Shown here one piece after another: positions 12,421 through 25,110 of a stretch of 64,000 nt of DNA. Position numbers and translations under genes: made by a program. The DNA comes from Hetaerina americana (lineage: Eukaryota; Arthropoda; Insecta; Odonata; Calopterygidae). The stretch is taken from positions 6,233,848-6,297,847 of the forward strand of contig JAKTNV010000023.1 of the NCBI GenBank assembly GCA_022747635.1, in the 5' to 3' direction. Position 1 is the stretch's first letter; each line of letters begins with the position of its first letter. Under the pieces are notes generated by a model. It saw only the letters and a list, made by a program, of their open reading frames with translations. It was not told the origin of the DNA and searched no databases.

Positions 12421-12780
12421 AGGAGGATCGGGATGGTTTGTTGGCCATGTACTGGCTTACCAAGCAGAAGTCCCGGGTTCGAATTCCAGTGGTGGCCGGA
12501 TTTTTCAGTGGTATCCTGAATCCTAATTGGGGTGCTATGTGGGGAGGACTTTGAGTGAGTACGCCGTCCACCGGATGGGGCGTTAAACCTCACGACCCCT
12601 TGACGCCTTTCGTTGAGAGTGGGCCAATGACAACGCCAGGTTTCTCTCCGTCCTTCCGCAAATCCCTGAGCGTCCTACTCCTACTAGATAACCCACCTAT
12701 CCTATCTTGCGCAAATGACCTGTGCTGCGGGTCGCTCCCTCTCCCTATCAGCGACCACAACCACGCTGAATTATAATATT
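12421..12780 (+). mobile_element. tRNA-derived SINE
   Basis: The left part looks like a pol III promoter. An A-box-like GGATGGTTTGTTGG lies about 40 bp before a B-box-like GGTTCGAATTCC (near 12477-12488), which has one extra T compared with a canonical B box. A non-coding, CT-rich body of roughly 280 bp follows, ending in AT-rich sequence. No second copy of this SINE is present in the window, so its boundaries are estimates and it belongs to a different family from the SINEs at 34.2 and 49.5 kb. Confidence 0.6.
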
Positions 12781-14480
12781 CCAGGCGGGTCTTCTAAAGA
12801 AATCTCTCAAGGTTCAATGCCCATAGAGAACAGGATTCGAAGTGAAGTGAATCAAGAATGTGAAAAATAGTCATATTCATAACATGCTACGCATTTAAAT
12901 ACGGTTATCAACAGCTTTCCGCTCGTATTTTAGTAACGTCAACAGAATGATGCCGAGTTAATTAACTATATGTAATATTTGAGGAAACTTATGATATCCT
13001 ACGCACAACAATACTTTCTTTTATTTTGTATAGTATTATAAAGAGCTTCCTCCGTGTTTGTGAAAGACTCATTCAAATCATCTCTCACTTCAACTTGTGT
13101 TGTGACGATTCACCTTCAGTACGCTGAAGGGGACTACCGTATTCGTATTCACCTTTCTCATCCCTTTCCTTATTTACCCTTTACCCCATCCTTTGACTTG
13201 TCGCGTTAGCCAACTAATCTCATTTGTACTTCGTTTTGAAAGATAAACTGTTTACGGCTATTGGAATATTTTCATTTATTCAATACTACTTGCCGCAAGA
13301 GCTCAATTCAATCAATAAGACGCATTTAGTTTTAAATTGTTTATTATCTACTCTACTCCGGTTTGTATGAAGCAAAAACAGGTTGCCCTCAATTCCTATG
13401 AAGGGATGAGTGTTTTGGTCCATTCGCACCAACGCACCATCAATCCACCCATGAGACTTCCGCCCCCAGCAAAAACACACAACATGAAATTTACCACCCG
13501 AATCAGACCACTCGGATCGGCGATAAAGACCGCTCGGCAAACCTGTTTCTTGTTTAGCAACTTTTGGGAACGATAAATTCGGTTTCTTTCTTTTTCACTT
13601 CAATAGCTTACTGTAATAAAGACCTCCTGATGCACTCGAACTACATTCGGGGTCACTGAGAGAGGTAGTATCAGGAATTAAATTCGTAAACTCTATATTA
13701 TGCTCAAATGGCTTATTTCAATAAACCAAAGCAGCGTGAGATGTTAACTAACACAAGAGCGAGTAAATCACCAAGGTTCTTCGGAGAGCCAGCGACACTT
13801 GGTGACCTTTTTTATTTTCGAATCGAATTCTCAGACAGGGAAATTTACAAGTTTTTTAACATTTTTAATTTGAAAAGCACTCCCCTTTATAGAGAGTTTC
13901 CCGTGTTTGATGTAAATTTCTGCGTAGCAGTCACGAGAATAATGCAATAACCATTTGATACCACTCCAGACGGTACACTGTTTTCTTGCGATAGCCTTCA
14001 CACTTGTCACGGTCATGGAAGAATTTCCGTGATAAAAAAATTAAAAAAACCTAACTTACCGCATCTGACCGTCCATGTACACTCTTTAGCGGACCACTGA
14101 ACGAAATTACGCTTGACCTTTCACAAATAGAATGGGTTTCCGGCGCACTTTTCAAGCGACGAAAAAACGCGGCCGAACTATTTGTCGTTCGGATTAGTTT
14201 TGTGGAATGAGACCACGTCAAAAAGGAGGCAGCCATCGAAATCTGAAGCACAGTTGGATTTATTTGCAGAAAAACTAACCTTTTATCACATAACCACACG
14301 CTACTATTTGCAAACAACGATTGTGCCATGGTGGTACGGCCTCGTCTTCAGTTTTTTTAATATACTACACAATTCAGTGGAATTCAACTGGGGAAAAATT
14401 CCGTGTACAAGGTTAAATTTGCTACTCCACCAAACACCATCAACGCTCTCATCGCGGGCTTTATTGGGCGGCTGACTCCA
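12781..14480. other. anonymous non-coding DNA
   Basis: Mostly AT-rich. Frames of 60-97 codons overlap on both strands without any domain. Nothing supports a gene. Confidence 0.45.
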
Positions 14481-14765
14481 AGGTGTTGCGGATTCGTTGA
14501 AATCCGCGTGTTTGGCGAGGGCGCGAGGGAAGTTCTTTCGCCGGACAGAAATACCCCCACGCGTCCGCCGAGGCGAGGACGGCGCCGCACGCGGGGGTCG
14601 GGCGCGCGGGGGTCGGGCGCGCTGGGGTCGGGAACGCAGGGGTCGGGAACGCAGGGGTCCGGCCTGGCTCGGCGAGCTCCCGCATCTTAGCGTGGGGAGG
14701 GCACGAATGGGGGTGCGGACCCGCTGGTGTGGGGTTGTAGACGCACGGGGGAGTCTAGGAATATG
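14481..14765. other. GC-rich, CpG-rich island with G-rich minisatellite
   Basis: A sharp rise in GC with many CpG, surrounded by AT-rich DNA. It could be an unmethylated regulatory island, but no gene start can be assigned. Open frames on both strands (up to 172 codons) are Arg/Pro/Gly-rich products of the repeat. Confidence 0.6.
14587..14661 (+). repeat. 15-bp G-rich minisatellite, 5 units
   Basis: Five tandem 15-mers of the form GCGCGCGGGGGTCGG, with substitutions at the second to seventh positions. The repeated G runs on the + strand could form G-quadruplexes. Confidence 0.9.
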
Positions 14766-17700
14766 TGCTCCCGCCACGGATAACCTTTCTGTCATTTCTA
14801 TGCCACGCAAAATGGGAGACATGCGTCAAACAAGCGGGGTTGACTCGAAAGAAACACATGGAGGTGTGGGAAGACGAAAATAATGCCCTTGCACACTCAA
14901 TATTCAACCGGGACGCAAAGAAACGTTTAATTAATGGGCGAAATTTGTTAATGAGAAGAAATGCTGCATCAACTTTCACTGCTACATGAGCGCAGTTAAA
15001 ACCGGGTCCGGCAGTGAGAAAGCCAGAAACAAAGATGAAGGCGCGAATGCGGACTCTCACCCATTATCTTCGGTGCCTGCATCGAGAAAAAAAAATAACT
15101 CGCATTAAAGGAAATGCTTCGGGGTTGCACATCCACGGAGGGAAATGTCGGCAAGTTTCTTTTTTTCCGACAACGTAGTCTTTTTTTTACGCAAGGAGGG
15201 AGAATCCAACAAAGACGCTCAGTAAATTACGGAAGATGATGAATGAATACCATCCGAAGATTAAAAAAAAATGAAAAAACCATAGCCTGTGGCAGACAAG
15301 CAAAAGACAAAAATACATTAATATGGAGATTAAAATTTCGAAGAATAGGATGGGTTTTGCCATTTGGGATGCAGAATCAGATATTACGGGCAGAAGCAAG
15401 AAGAAAATAATAGAATGTTGCAGGGAATGGCCCGGGAGAGGAAGGAATCCCACTCGAAGAAACCTCACTGACAACACAAGCCTTTAAATTAATGAAGCAT
15501 ATTACGGCAGTGAAAAATAAAAGAGGGGAATGGAAGCAAAGGGATTTTGGTGCCACCCGAGAATAATGAAGATCAAACAAACGGATTGAATAATTAACGA
15601 GGAGCCTCAACGAAGTGTCGTGGGAGAAGTCAAAAAGAGGAGGGGATAAACTCAACGTGCCGCGATGAAGACGGTGGCAAAGGGAAGAGTGAAGGGAAGG
15701 AATTGCATGGGATGACCTAGAGTGAATAACAAGACTAAAACTATGGGAGATGCCAAGGAAAATTAATTCGTGGGCGCTTAGAGGTAAGCCGGAAGGAGAA
15801 ATGAAATGGGAGCTGTGGAGAGCCAATCATAGCGGTGACGGCGGATGATGGCGATGAAGGAAATCCAAACATTCAGTATTTGGGAGAGAGTGAGTGATCG
15901 ATCATCTCTGCTACACATAAATTATAATCTAAACAGCATTCTAAAACACAAAAACCACAGACAATGGGTTTGTGGCAAATATAAGAAATAGGATAGGCGC
16001 GTCACTTTTTTTGCGTGGATTAATCGGTGAATCAATATAAGATGCCTTGAAAACGAATAAATTCAATTTCGGCAATGTTCTGCCAATTCCTGCTTCGACG
16101 AGGCTTTGGAAAAAGCTAGATGGGACGGCAAATGGGTTTTTCGGGACCATGTTGACGATCGCGGGACGTCTCGCATCGGCATGCTGCAACCCCCTGCATT
16201 GAAACGCTGCAGTCCCCGACCCGCGGGCCCGGGAACATCACCGGTGGACTCGCGGTGCTCTCTATTCAGCACACCAACGGGCGCCACGCGGCTGGGAGAG
16301 GATGGGCGGTGCCTCGTTCCACGAACGTGGATTCGTCGGAAGGGCGTGGGTGGATTTCGCGGAATCATTCCGGTCCCCTTAATTGGATGTCACTTTGGGG
16401 AGATGCGACCTCCGCCGTGCAGAAACTTGAGAGAATCCATCTCCTGCCATCCTCCAAGCGAGTGGGCGAGGCCGACGTGGGTTTGCTTTTTCTTCCCCGT
16501 CCCCCGAGGGCCGGCCGCGTGATAATGCGATATTTGGACATCACGCCTTCGTTTTACTCTTCTCGGAATAACGCACGAGGCGAGGCCCTAGTTGGTACAT
16601 GGTGATGAATAATATTAAGAAACGGATTTATCGAGGATAGCCATTGTCGATAAGACGTATATGATACAGCTCGACAGATCCAATATGCTTTAAAAACTCC
16701 AAATAGCTGATATTATTGAAACTTTTCGGTGCAATCACTCGATTGTCGATATTACTCCACGTGGCAGAGGTACGCGCGTATTTATACGTGCATGCCTCCG
16801 GTGCAAGTTTAAGTGGATCTCCATATTTATTCAATACCGTATTAAGAAAACGCACACCTCGCAATCCTATCTTCTCCGTCTACGTCGTGACAGCACAAAT
16901 GAATGAGGCGTTGGCGCGACCGCTTCAATGACCACCATTCAATGAGCACACAACGAAGACAATTTGAAGAAGCCCCTTTCAACACTCGGAACACCTCTCA
17001 AGAAATCTCACGAATTTCGTGAGGCGAGCCCTAATCACTAACGATGGCGGCCATTAGGACGGCCTCATATTAGCCAGGGATATTCTTCGCCGTGTGGCTC
17101 GACGACGCCGAGGGCCAAGGCGCTTAACTAGAGATGCCATTAGCGCGAAGGTGCTCCAGATTTCCTCCGGGCTTTAATTGGACGGCCGACTCCTCTTACC
17201 CGACCGGGGAGGGATCTCGGATGGTGCGATCGCAGCCCGAGGAGCGGCAGGGAGCGGGCTCTCGTCTCGCGAGAGACACGCCAGACACGCCCTTTCTACC
17301 CATCGCCATTCCTACTTCCGTCTCCCTCGCACTTCCACGCCCTCGCACGCCCGATGAACACCGCACCCGCCCGCCTTCTTGGGTCCCGCATCTGACATCG
17401 CGAGAAAACCCCTGCAAATCGATCTCGAAACAACAATCCCCGTGTATTCACACTGACGACCAAAACTTTACGGGATCCCGGAAAACTGCAATTCAAATCG
17501 AAGAGACTCCGCTTAAAAGCAGGTTTTGGATAGTTCCTAACAATTATTGCGTTTCGCGCGGCCTTCCTTGTTTGCACTACATTATTCTTTTCAGCTATCC
17601 TCTTTTTTAATTACTTGCCGTCCAAATCCGATCCCATTCCTTCCCGTGCCAAGCCTACCTGGTATGTACTTCAACATTCCACTACCCGTCAAAAGCCCTC

Positions 17701-18490
17701 CCACCCAACTTTTCTCTCCATATCAAATTCCCTTCGCAGAATCTCCTTTTCTACCTAATGTGTTCAAAAAGTCATCCGCATGATTCAATTCTATCCAACT
17801 CGAAACAATATTCTTCTTCGTGATCTCATGTCATCATCTTAGAGCCAACATCCACATTTTAACTGTAAGAGACTAGAGCCCGTTGCTCGAGGCTGTGCGT
17901 CACTTTTACAAGTCCTTGTCTCGGCTACTAATTAAGCACACTGACCTCAACGAATGACACTTTCCTTCCCTATTATATAGAGGGTATTAATTTGAGTTTT
18001 ATATTACAATGAAGACTTAACTCGTAGAACTGGCTAATTGACTTGCAGCTTTCAGAAGGGGTATCTGGTTCCGCATAAATGAAGCTCACGCCTGAGATTC
18101 AAACTCTTACTGACATTTTCTTAAAATCCTATTCATCTTCTATGAACAGTATACTTGAACAGTAAGTTGTGGGGGAAAAAAGTGAGGCAAGATTAAGTAA
18201 GTGGCATGAATTGCGTGCCAATACCAATGAGAAGAGCGGGGCGTGATCGCTAATGTCGAAAGAGCACTGCTGCGCGTACAGTACACGAGGTGACACGGAG
18301 CACAACGATTTAAATAGCGGTTGGGGAATCGCAATTTCATTCCGGTCTTTATTCCAAGTGGTGAACTTTCCTTGGCGACAGAAAAGTTAAAAATGATTTA
18401 CCCAAAGAAATAATGAGCCCAAGCGAGGCGTCGCATGTGATACACCCGAAGCTGTATCATCGTGCCAAACGGCGCTGGTGGTTCCAAATG
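14766..18490. other. non-coding spacer with purine-rich and GC-rich segments
   Basis: About 15180-15860 is strongly purine-rich on +, which leaves minus-strand frames open (up to 149 codons) without a domain. GC-rich patches with many CpG lie at about 16130-16520 and 17040-17420. No gene, tRNA or transposon was recognised. Confidence 0.4.
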
Positions 18491-18499
18491 ACGACTCTC

Positions 18500-19030
18500 A
18501 GCCCGACCACCCTGACGGCCGCCGGGGGGAGGGGGGTGCGAGGGAGGCGGCCACGTCCGCCGGCGGCGGGGCGCCCCGGCCGAGGTGGTGGTGACACACC
18601 GTTCGCCTCCTCCGCGCTCTCATTTGGAAGCTGCGGCGGTGGCGTTCCAGGAAAAGTGGGGACTCGGGCGTCGGGGGCGGTGGTCCGGGGGGCGGGCGCG
18701 GGAAGGTGGAGGGGGGTGCTGGGGCAGAGACAGCGGGGGGAATGCGGCGGTGCGTCGAATGATTATTTGGGGCTGAAAATAAGCCCCCGCCGTCGAAGAA
18801 GGTGGGGGGCGTGAGTGAGAGGGTGGGGGTGGTTGGGAGGCGGGGAGAGGACATTTTCGGCCCGCAGGCGTCGACGTTTCTCCACCCGCCGCGCGAGATG
18901 TCCCGGGGGACATGCCGGTGGCGCTGCCGCTTGGTCATTGGCGGGTGCCCCTTGCCCGGAGCCACACTCCCGGCGTGCCTACCGCACGCACACTTAACCG
19001 CCACCCACACGTGCCTCTGCGTCTGGCTCG
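18500..19030. other. GC-rich, CpG-rich island, G-rich on +
   Basis: Very high GC with long G runs on the + strand (for example around 18520-18540 and 18700-18830). Overlapping frames on both strands (up to 181 codons) are Gly/Arg/Pro-rich shadows of composition. It could be a promoter-type CpG island; no transcript start or exon can be assigned. Confidence 0.55.
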
Positions 19031-20268
19031 TCACACGCATCACGAATTCCGAAGGGATTCAAGATTGCGATTCATTCGACGCAACACGTTCGTCAGTGGC
19101 GGCATCTTACACCTAAGCAGATATAGTATGTCGAGATTACCATCAGAATCGACAGTTTTAAAATGTAATATTTCCCATTAACTTTACGTAATCGAATTGA
19201 ATGCAAACGAACTGAAGAGATATTAAATATGCTAAGCAATCTAACGTGAGATCATTATTTTGTCTGACCCTTATTTTATTGCTCTCCTTACACACAGTAT
19301 ATTTCGCATGCGTAAATTTTTTTTATCATGATGCCGCAGCGTATGTTAGCTACTTTGAAAATTTACCTCAATAGTTTTAATGGCTTTGTATTTATTTTGG
19401 TGGCTAACATGTAAGTAAAAATTAATGATGATGCAAGCCAGTATGGAATCACCCCCTGCCACACTTCCTGACAGTGGCTTGATGGCCATCATGTAAGTAT
19501 GCCATCACACGTCCGTGGGCAGGGAGCATTAGGTTACTAAGAATTACGGCTTTTTTGAGAATCTTAAAATGTAGGATTAGAATTTGATTTCTACGTGCTA
19601 GCACGTGGTATTTTCTGGTTATGAAATGGATTTTTCGAAGGAAAAAATAATTCCTTATACCTCGCTGTTTGTCCGCCACTTTCCATCTACTCCACATTGC
19701 GTCCTCGCCTGCCAATCTAGGCTAGAATTCGAAAATCTCAGAGCTTTTCATTACACCCGCACAAGTTTGATTTACCGAGTGGATTAAGTTGAGCATGTAA
19801 TCTTCGTGATACCAGCGGTAGCTTTCCAACGCGTGATGATTTTTATTCGTTTGTAGAGTTTTTTCAGAGAAACGGGCAAATATCTGATTTAGCAGCAGCA
19901 AATAAAATCAATTCACATTTGGGCCTCCCGATTTAATTTAATGCCTTCTATTTAGGCTACCTTGACTGATTCAAGCATCTTTCACGCTCACAGAAATGTC
20001 CTCAGCAAAAATGCCACTAAGTGATTATATTGTTCATAACCGTTATTATTTTTCTTTGAAACGACATGTAAAAAGTTCAGCGCCGTTATTTTCAGTCCTG
20101 CTATTTCATTTAAAAATCTTCGCCAAAAAAATGGAGAAGGACGAACGTCGTGAAACCCTCGGACGGCGGACGCTTCGAGGCCAGACGGCGGTGGGCCGCA
20201 AAAGAAGCAAGTGACAGAGAGGAGCGACATTCTTCCCTGCCGCTTCCCATCATGCGTTATCGGGAATG
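19031..20268. other. anonymous AT-rich non-coding DNA
   Basis: No domain, RNA gene or repeat recognised. The longest frame overlapping the right edge (minus, 19988-20410) is created by the palindromic insertion. Confidence 0.45.
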
Positions 20269-20280
20269 ACAGAAGAGAAG

Positions 20281-20490
20281 ATTTTCCAAGATTATTCGGG
20301 TCTCCCACCGGGTCCACGTTCGTAGGGTTGCCGACGTTTCGATGGCCGAGTCGTCCATCGTCTTCATGCCCTGAAGACGATGGACGACTCGGCCATCGAA
20401 ACGTCGGCAACCCTACGAACGTGGACCCGGTGGGAGACCCGAATAATCTTGGAAAACATTATTCGCCGGGAAAGTACCAGATCATTCTTC
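20281..20490 (+). mobile_element. perfect 85-bp palindrome insertion with 12-bp target-site duplication
   Basis: The 12-mer ACAGAAGAGAAG is present at 20269-20280 and at 20491-20502, immediately flanking the 210-bp insert. Inside, 20282-20366 and 20372-20456 are perfect reverse complements (85 bp each, 5-bp loop). A 34-bp tail follows, containing CGCCGGGAAAGTACCAGATC. The same tail type and the CCGGTGG..AGACCCGA words recur in the 58.3-kb insertion. The perfect arms imply a young insertion. A hammerhead-like core sits in the right arm. Confidence 0.85.
20367..20409 (+). ncRNA. hammerhead-ribozyme-like motif inside palindrome
   Basis: CTGAAGA (20371-20377) is followed by one extra base, then stem II GATGG/CCATC (20379-20383 with 20393-20397), GAAAC, and GTC ending at 20405. 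TGCC at 20367-20370 pairs with GGCA at 20406-20409 as a perfect 4-bp stem I. Stem III would be only AC/GU, as reported for hammerheads of Penelope-like elements. In the genomic palindrome the competing long hairpin would have to be avoided for this fold to form. The extra base in the core is the main caveat. Confidence 0.55.
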
Positions 20491-20502
20491 ACAGAAGAGA
20501 AG

Positions 20503-23500
20503 AGTTTAAGTCCCACCCAAAGCCTGAAATGATTAAGACTGACTAAGCCTTGGGATTCCGTGGCCTTACATTGCGGCAACCGTTTCCACTTCGGGTTACC
20601 TTAGCGTTGACTCGTTTTCCCTTGGGGAAGTCTCTCCAGCAACCCTCTTGACATCTTCGGAAGCCAGAGGATGTCTGGTGGGAGTCGTCAGCGGAAGAAA
20701 GAGCGAGGCGGAGGTGACAAAGAAGGATCCTCGGGGATCGAGGCAACGCCACCGGCAAATGAGGGCAGCGAACATCGCCTCCAATCAGATCACATTGGCG
20801 AAACTCAATAACTGATTTTGATAGAGCTTCATTTCCGAACACACGTTCAGCAATCCTTCTAAAAGCGCAGGAAAAGACGGAGCAGGTTACATTTAAATAC
20901 ATTCGCCTTTCGCAAAGCAACATTGCATGAAATTCATTTACTAACTTTCGCTATGTTAACCGCTTTTGATCACAATGCGTCGTAGTATTAAAAAAATGGT
21001 AATGTGAAAAGCGTCCGGCCACACTGAAAAGCTAAGGAATGAATGGCGTTGAGGCAGGCATAAAGAGATCCCGTTGTGACCGGCTTCCACGTGGTGGTTG
21101 TATGGTTGAAAGCCCTGAGGCGGTTGAACTTCTATATTACCACTGGACCACTTTCAAATTAGAAAACTTTTAGCCAGGAATATGTATTGTCTTCGGAATG
21201 ATTTGAATACCTGACTTTATGGTAGGGCAGCCTCCTCAACACACAGCTGGAAAACCAGTTCACTGGACGCAAGGGAAAAAATCCACACACAAGGGATCTC
21301 CGTGTAGTTAGAGCCACGTTTTCATACATGCGGGCCGTGCATTTACAATGATCTTACACCGATCAGGCAAAAGCATCGCACCGCCGTCACGCATTCATAA
21401 TAGGAACTAAACGAGTTTCCTTTAATGCCTGCGTCCATCAATCAGGTTGCCGATTTCACTTCGCATTTCAGGGGAAATTCGGGGTGACGAGCCCAGACGG
21501 CCGAAGGGGACCGGAGGGAAGGGTGTTTTGGGCGGCCTTTGGGGATCGCCGGTGCTGAGCGCTCCTGCCTGCAACCCAAGTGCAAGGATGGATTCTCCTC
21601 CTGCGTTCCACCTCCGACTGGAGCCAGCCATCTGGTGACGGGAAGGAAGGAAGCGCTCCAAGTGCATGTGGCTGTCGGCGCCGCCACTCACACGCTCGGC
21701 TGCTCGTCACCCATTCGTTACTACAGGTCTACTGCGCGCCTTCTCATCGGGGAAACCCATAAAAGCGCTTGTCAACATAGGTAACCGAGTTGTCGCCTTT
21801 GGGTGTATTTTCGTGTATGAATGAATCTTTCTGTACAAACGTACATTCCCGCTCGTATATATACGACATCCGTTCTGCCGGGCGACGCACCTTCCGGCTA
21901 CATCACCAGCATCCGACATCTTCCGAGGGTTTCTCGTATTCCTCGAAGTATCATGTCCGATCTCATCTCAGTGCTCTCGCGAAGTGCATCGGCGCAAAAT
22001 GACACGAGGCCTTCCGAGTACCTTCAGATGACAAAAGTAAATATAATTAATGACCGAATCGTAATTTATTAAGTCTAGTTTCCGTGATGAACAGGTTTTC
22101 CATCTCTCAGGCGGGTTTAATCATTGCAGTCCAGGGAAATAAGCATTCGATTTAAAGAAAGGTGATATTTTACCAAAGAATAGGTTTTAAAAGGCAAAAG
22201 AAAAACTCAAACCCCAATACGGACAGCCGGACACAAAAATATATAAGTCATAATTTGTTTGAAAATCAGTTTCTTTCTTCACTTTTCGAGTGCACCAAGG
22301 GATCCCATTCACACCAAGCCATGCCACACAAATAAAAGACCTTGAGCTCCATCTTAATGGGGGACTGGTTTGGGAATAACTCTTCAGTATAAATTAATAT
22401 TCAGTGTCGACTGGCACCCATCACATGTCTATCTCCCCTTCGGCAGCGTCAATATCTTCAAAAATTAGGACCTGTCTTCCATTCAAGACCAAAAATGTTA
22501 AGAGAACAGTAAGAGAGGACTGATTACAGGCCGAATGTCACTTCCATCGCTCTGCTTTTTCGCACTTGCGAAGGAAGCAAGCATTGCTCAAAGTCATAAG
22601 GGAAGGCCGCTTGGGTCTGGAGCGAGAAATCTTGGGCATTTCATTCATGGAGATGTCATTTCATCTCCCACGAATTGTTTCCACTGGAAGGTTATGGTAT
22701 TCACTGCACGTGAAAGTAGTGTATACACACATTAAAGCAGGCGATGAGCTTTTCCGTCTGTTATTGAAGAGTGATTTAAATATCCGTTCAGCTATTTATA
22801 TGAACGAAGCCAGACTCTTTCATGAGGCACTTATTTTAGAACGAGCGCTATGAGACGCGAGGCACGTTGAAATGGTTCCATTGGGGAACGAAATTGTGGA
22901 TCGTGCATTTATTCCTCCGCTTGCCTTGGCCACCGAACCGGAAGGAGTTGAAAGCGAGGGGGTATTGACAGCCAACCCGTCGGCAGGAGCGCCGTCGACC
23001 TTCCGTTAAAACGCCCACACTCAAATACAGACATTTCTTGGGGATGCGCTCCCGAGAAACGGGCGGTTTGCGGGAAAGAGCTCTTAGTCACACTAGGCAG
23101 AGGAATCTTGATTATCGACACAGTTACAGCGACGAATCGGAGGACTTGGAATATAGTTACATGCATCCAAATAATGCCGCGCAAGCCGCCGCAAGACGAG
23201 TGGCCGGGGGGTGTCAAGTGGCAAGCCATGAATACACAATCCCCATTATGACACCTCAGCGCATATATTAGTTTCATCATGTACTGGAAAGATACGTATT
23301 TATTTTTATTACCATTGATGCCGTTTCTAATTACACACTGTTTGGAATCAAGTACATACCAGAATGAAATGACGAATTTCTTTTTAATCCTTACGGTTGA
23401 CTTGTTATAACCCAGACGAATAGATTTAGTATACGTTTTCAACAAAAATAAATACTCATAAAATAAATTCATAACATATCGCATCGCATACACAACATTA

Positions 23501-24490
23501 GTATCAGTCAAATACACAATACCACAATCTAATGAAAAAATGTTTCCGTCTAAACAAACCAGCGCGATAAATGCTTTATCACAGCAGAAATGTTTCACCT
23601 GGTTTTCAATCATATTCCATGAATTGCTTAAAACCTGACTGGTATTGCATAATACCCAATGAGGAACTATTCTAAAGTACGAGTCTCTCAAATGTCACTT
23701 TGAAACATTATTTGATTCTCATCATTAAAAAACAACGCAAGTTACACGCAAACTTTCTTAAATACTCCATGCATTCCTTCAATGGTGCATGCCATTATGA
23801 CTCGTGATAATAGCACACCTTGTTGCAAATAAAAGAAGAGTTTTGGAGGAGATATTCAAATTAAATGGAGTGTGAAAAAAGACTTCGTTTTCCTTTTATT
23901 TTAACGAAAAAGCAATATCAGCCATTGAAGCGTCTGTACGTAGTTCAATCAAAAAATGAAACACAAAACATGTCAAAGCATACATCGAAATAAAATTGTC
24001 AATACGATCAATATTCCGAGGCCGTGGGGTACGATTTCAATCAAATGATTATCGAAGTATAGCAAATCGCTCGTCCCGAACTCACAGATGGGAGAGGGAG
24101 GCGGGAGAGGAGTTCCGAGGGAGACGGAACGCGTAGGTCAGCTGACGGCAGAGGAAATGGGTTTGAGGCCTGAATGAGCGAGAGGGCTGAGGTGAGGTGC
24201 GAATGTCATATAGAAGCGCAACCGCAGCAATTTTACGCGTAAATAAACAAAATTACTTCGTCACTGTATGCGTAGAGAATTCCAGAATATTTCCGATTTG
24301 AATGCGGTAAATTATATCTCAAAGGTTACCCAGCTGTACATTTCTCTCCGTAGATCGAACCTATCATGTCGCCTTAGACGACCTATTGCTGACTTTTGCT
24401 TTGTTAAACGAGCCTGTTTTGCTAACTTTTTCATCATTGCGTTCCGTTGATATCCTTTCATTAAGGTAACCTTAAACAGGTAGACCCCGG
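20503..24490. other. anonymous non-coding DNA
   Basis: Mixed composition. The longest frame is a 260-codon minus-strand frame (22909-23691), treated separately. GC is somewhat raised at 21430-21720. No transposon, tRNA or conserved domain was recognised. Confidence 0.4.
22909..23691 (-). other. unrecognised 260-codon open frame, doubtful gene
   Basis: An unusually long open frame for AT-rich DNA. The start at 23691 reads MRDSYFRIVPHW and the C-terminus is LLPVRWPRQAEE. I recognise no domain; the product has scattered Cys, His and aromatic residues and no clear signal peptide or repeated membrane segments. Base composition changes along the frame, AT-rich at the N-terminal end and GC-richer near 22900-23200, which argues against one coding exon. 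It is most likely chance, but it is the longest frame here that is explained neither by GC composition nor by a transposon. Confidence 0.12.
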
Positions 24491-25110
24491 TGAAATATTT
24501 TCACTCGGGACAGCGCGCGTTTCGACCGCACCATGCCAAGGCCGCGGTGAGTCCAGCACCTTGGCGGCCGCGTGCGAGCGAGTCTACGCCCGGGGTGGGA
24601 GGTCCTCCCGGCTTGGCGTGAGTGAGAGGGTATTTAGGCGGAGAGAGAAAAAAGAGTCGAGTGGGCGCTGAAGAGGCGCGGAGTGTCCCCGCGCGACTCC
24701 CCGGGGTGGGGGGGCGGTCGAGGCGGCGGTTCCGTCCGTCGGCGCTCCGAGCCACTTCGTCGGGGAGCACACACTCTGGCCCGCCCACTCGCCCTCCTCC
24801 GAGGAGAGTGGCTCTCCAAAGGGGGAGGGCCTCCCTCTTTCGCGAAACAAGGCAAGGGACCGGGGGGCGCTGGAGAGGCGTGCGAAAGGTGTGCTCCGGG
24901 GGCAGGTCGGAGATGGCCGCGGGTGGGTTCGACGGGGAAGTGGGGGGTGGCGGGGTTGGAAGTGGGGCGGGCGGGGTTGGAAGTGGGGCGGGCGGGGTTG
25001 GGAGCGGTGGCGGCCGGGTCACCCCGGGGAGAGTGCGTGTCCCCTCGCCCCTCCCAAACCGGCCTCGGGTGAGAGAGATCGGACACAAAAGGATAGGATC
25101 AGACGGGGGG
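24491..25110. other. GC-rich, CpG-rich island with minisatellite
   Basis: Abrupt GC-rich block, CpG-rich, G-rich on + in its right half. Frames of up to about 220 codons on both strands are Pro/Arg/Gly-rich and overlap each other, as expected for stop-poor GC DNA. Possible promoter island, with no gene assignable. Confidence 0.55.
24931..25014 (+). repeat. 21-bp G-rich minisatellite, about 4 units
   Basis: Two identical 21-mers (24952-24972 and 24973-24993) of the form GGGGTTGGAAGTGGGGCGGG plus C. A diverged unit lies on each side. The G runs on + are quadruplex-capable. Confidence 0.88.

Noticed and set aside
14587..14661. CRISPR-like array
   Set aside because: Contiguous 15-bp tandem units without spacers, in an animal genome; it is a minisatellite.
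19988..20410. 140-codon minus-strand frame
   Set aside because: Passes through the palindromic insertion, so its ends translate repeat sequence; no domain.
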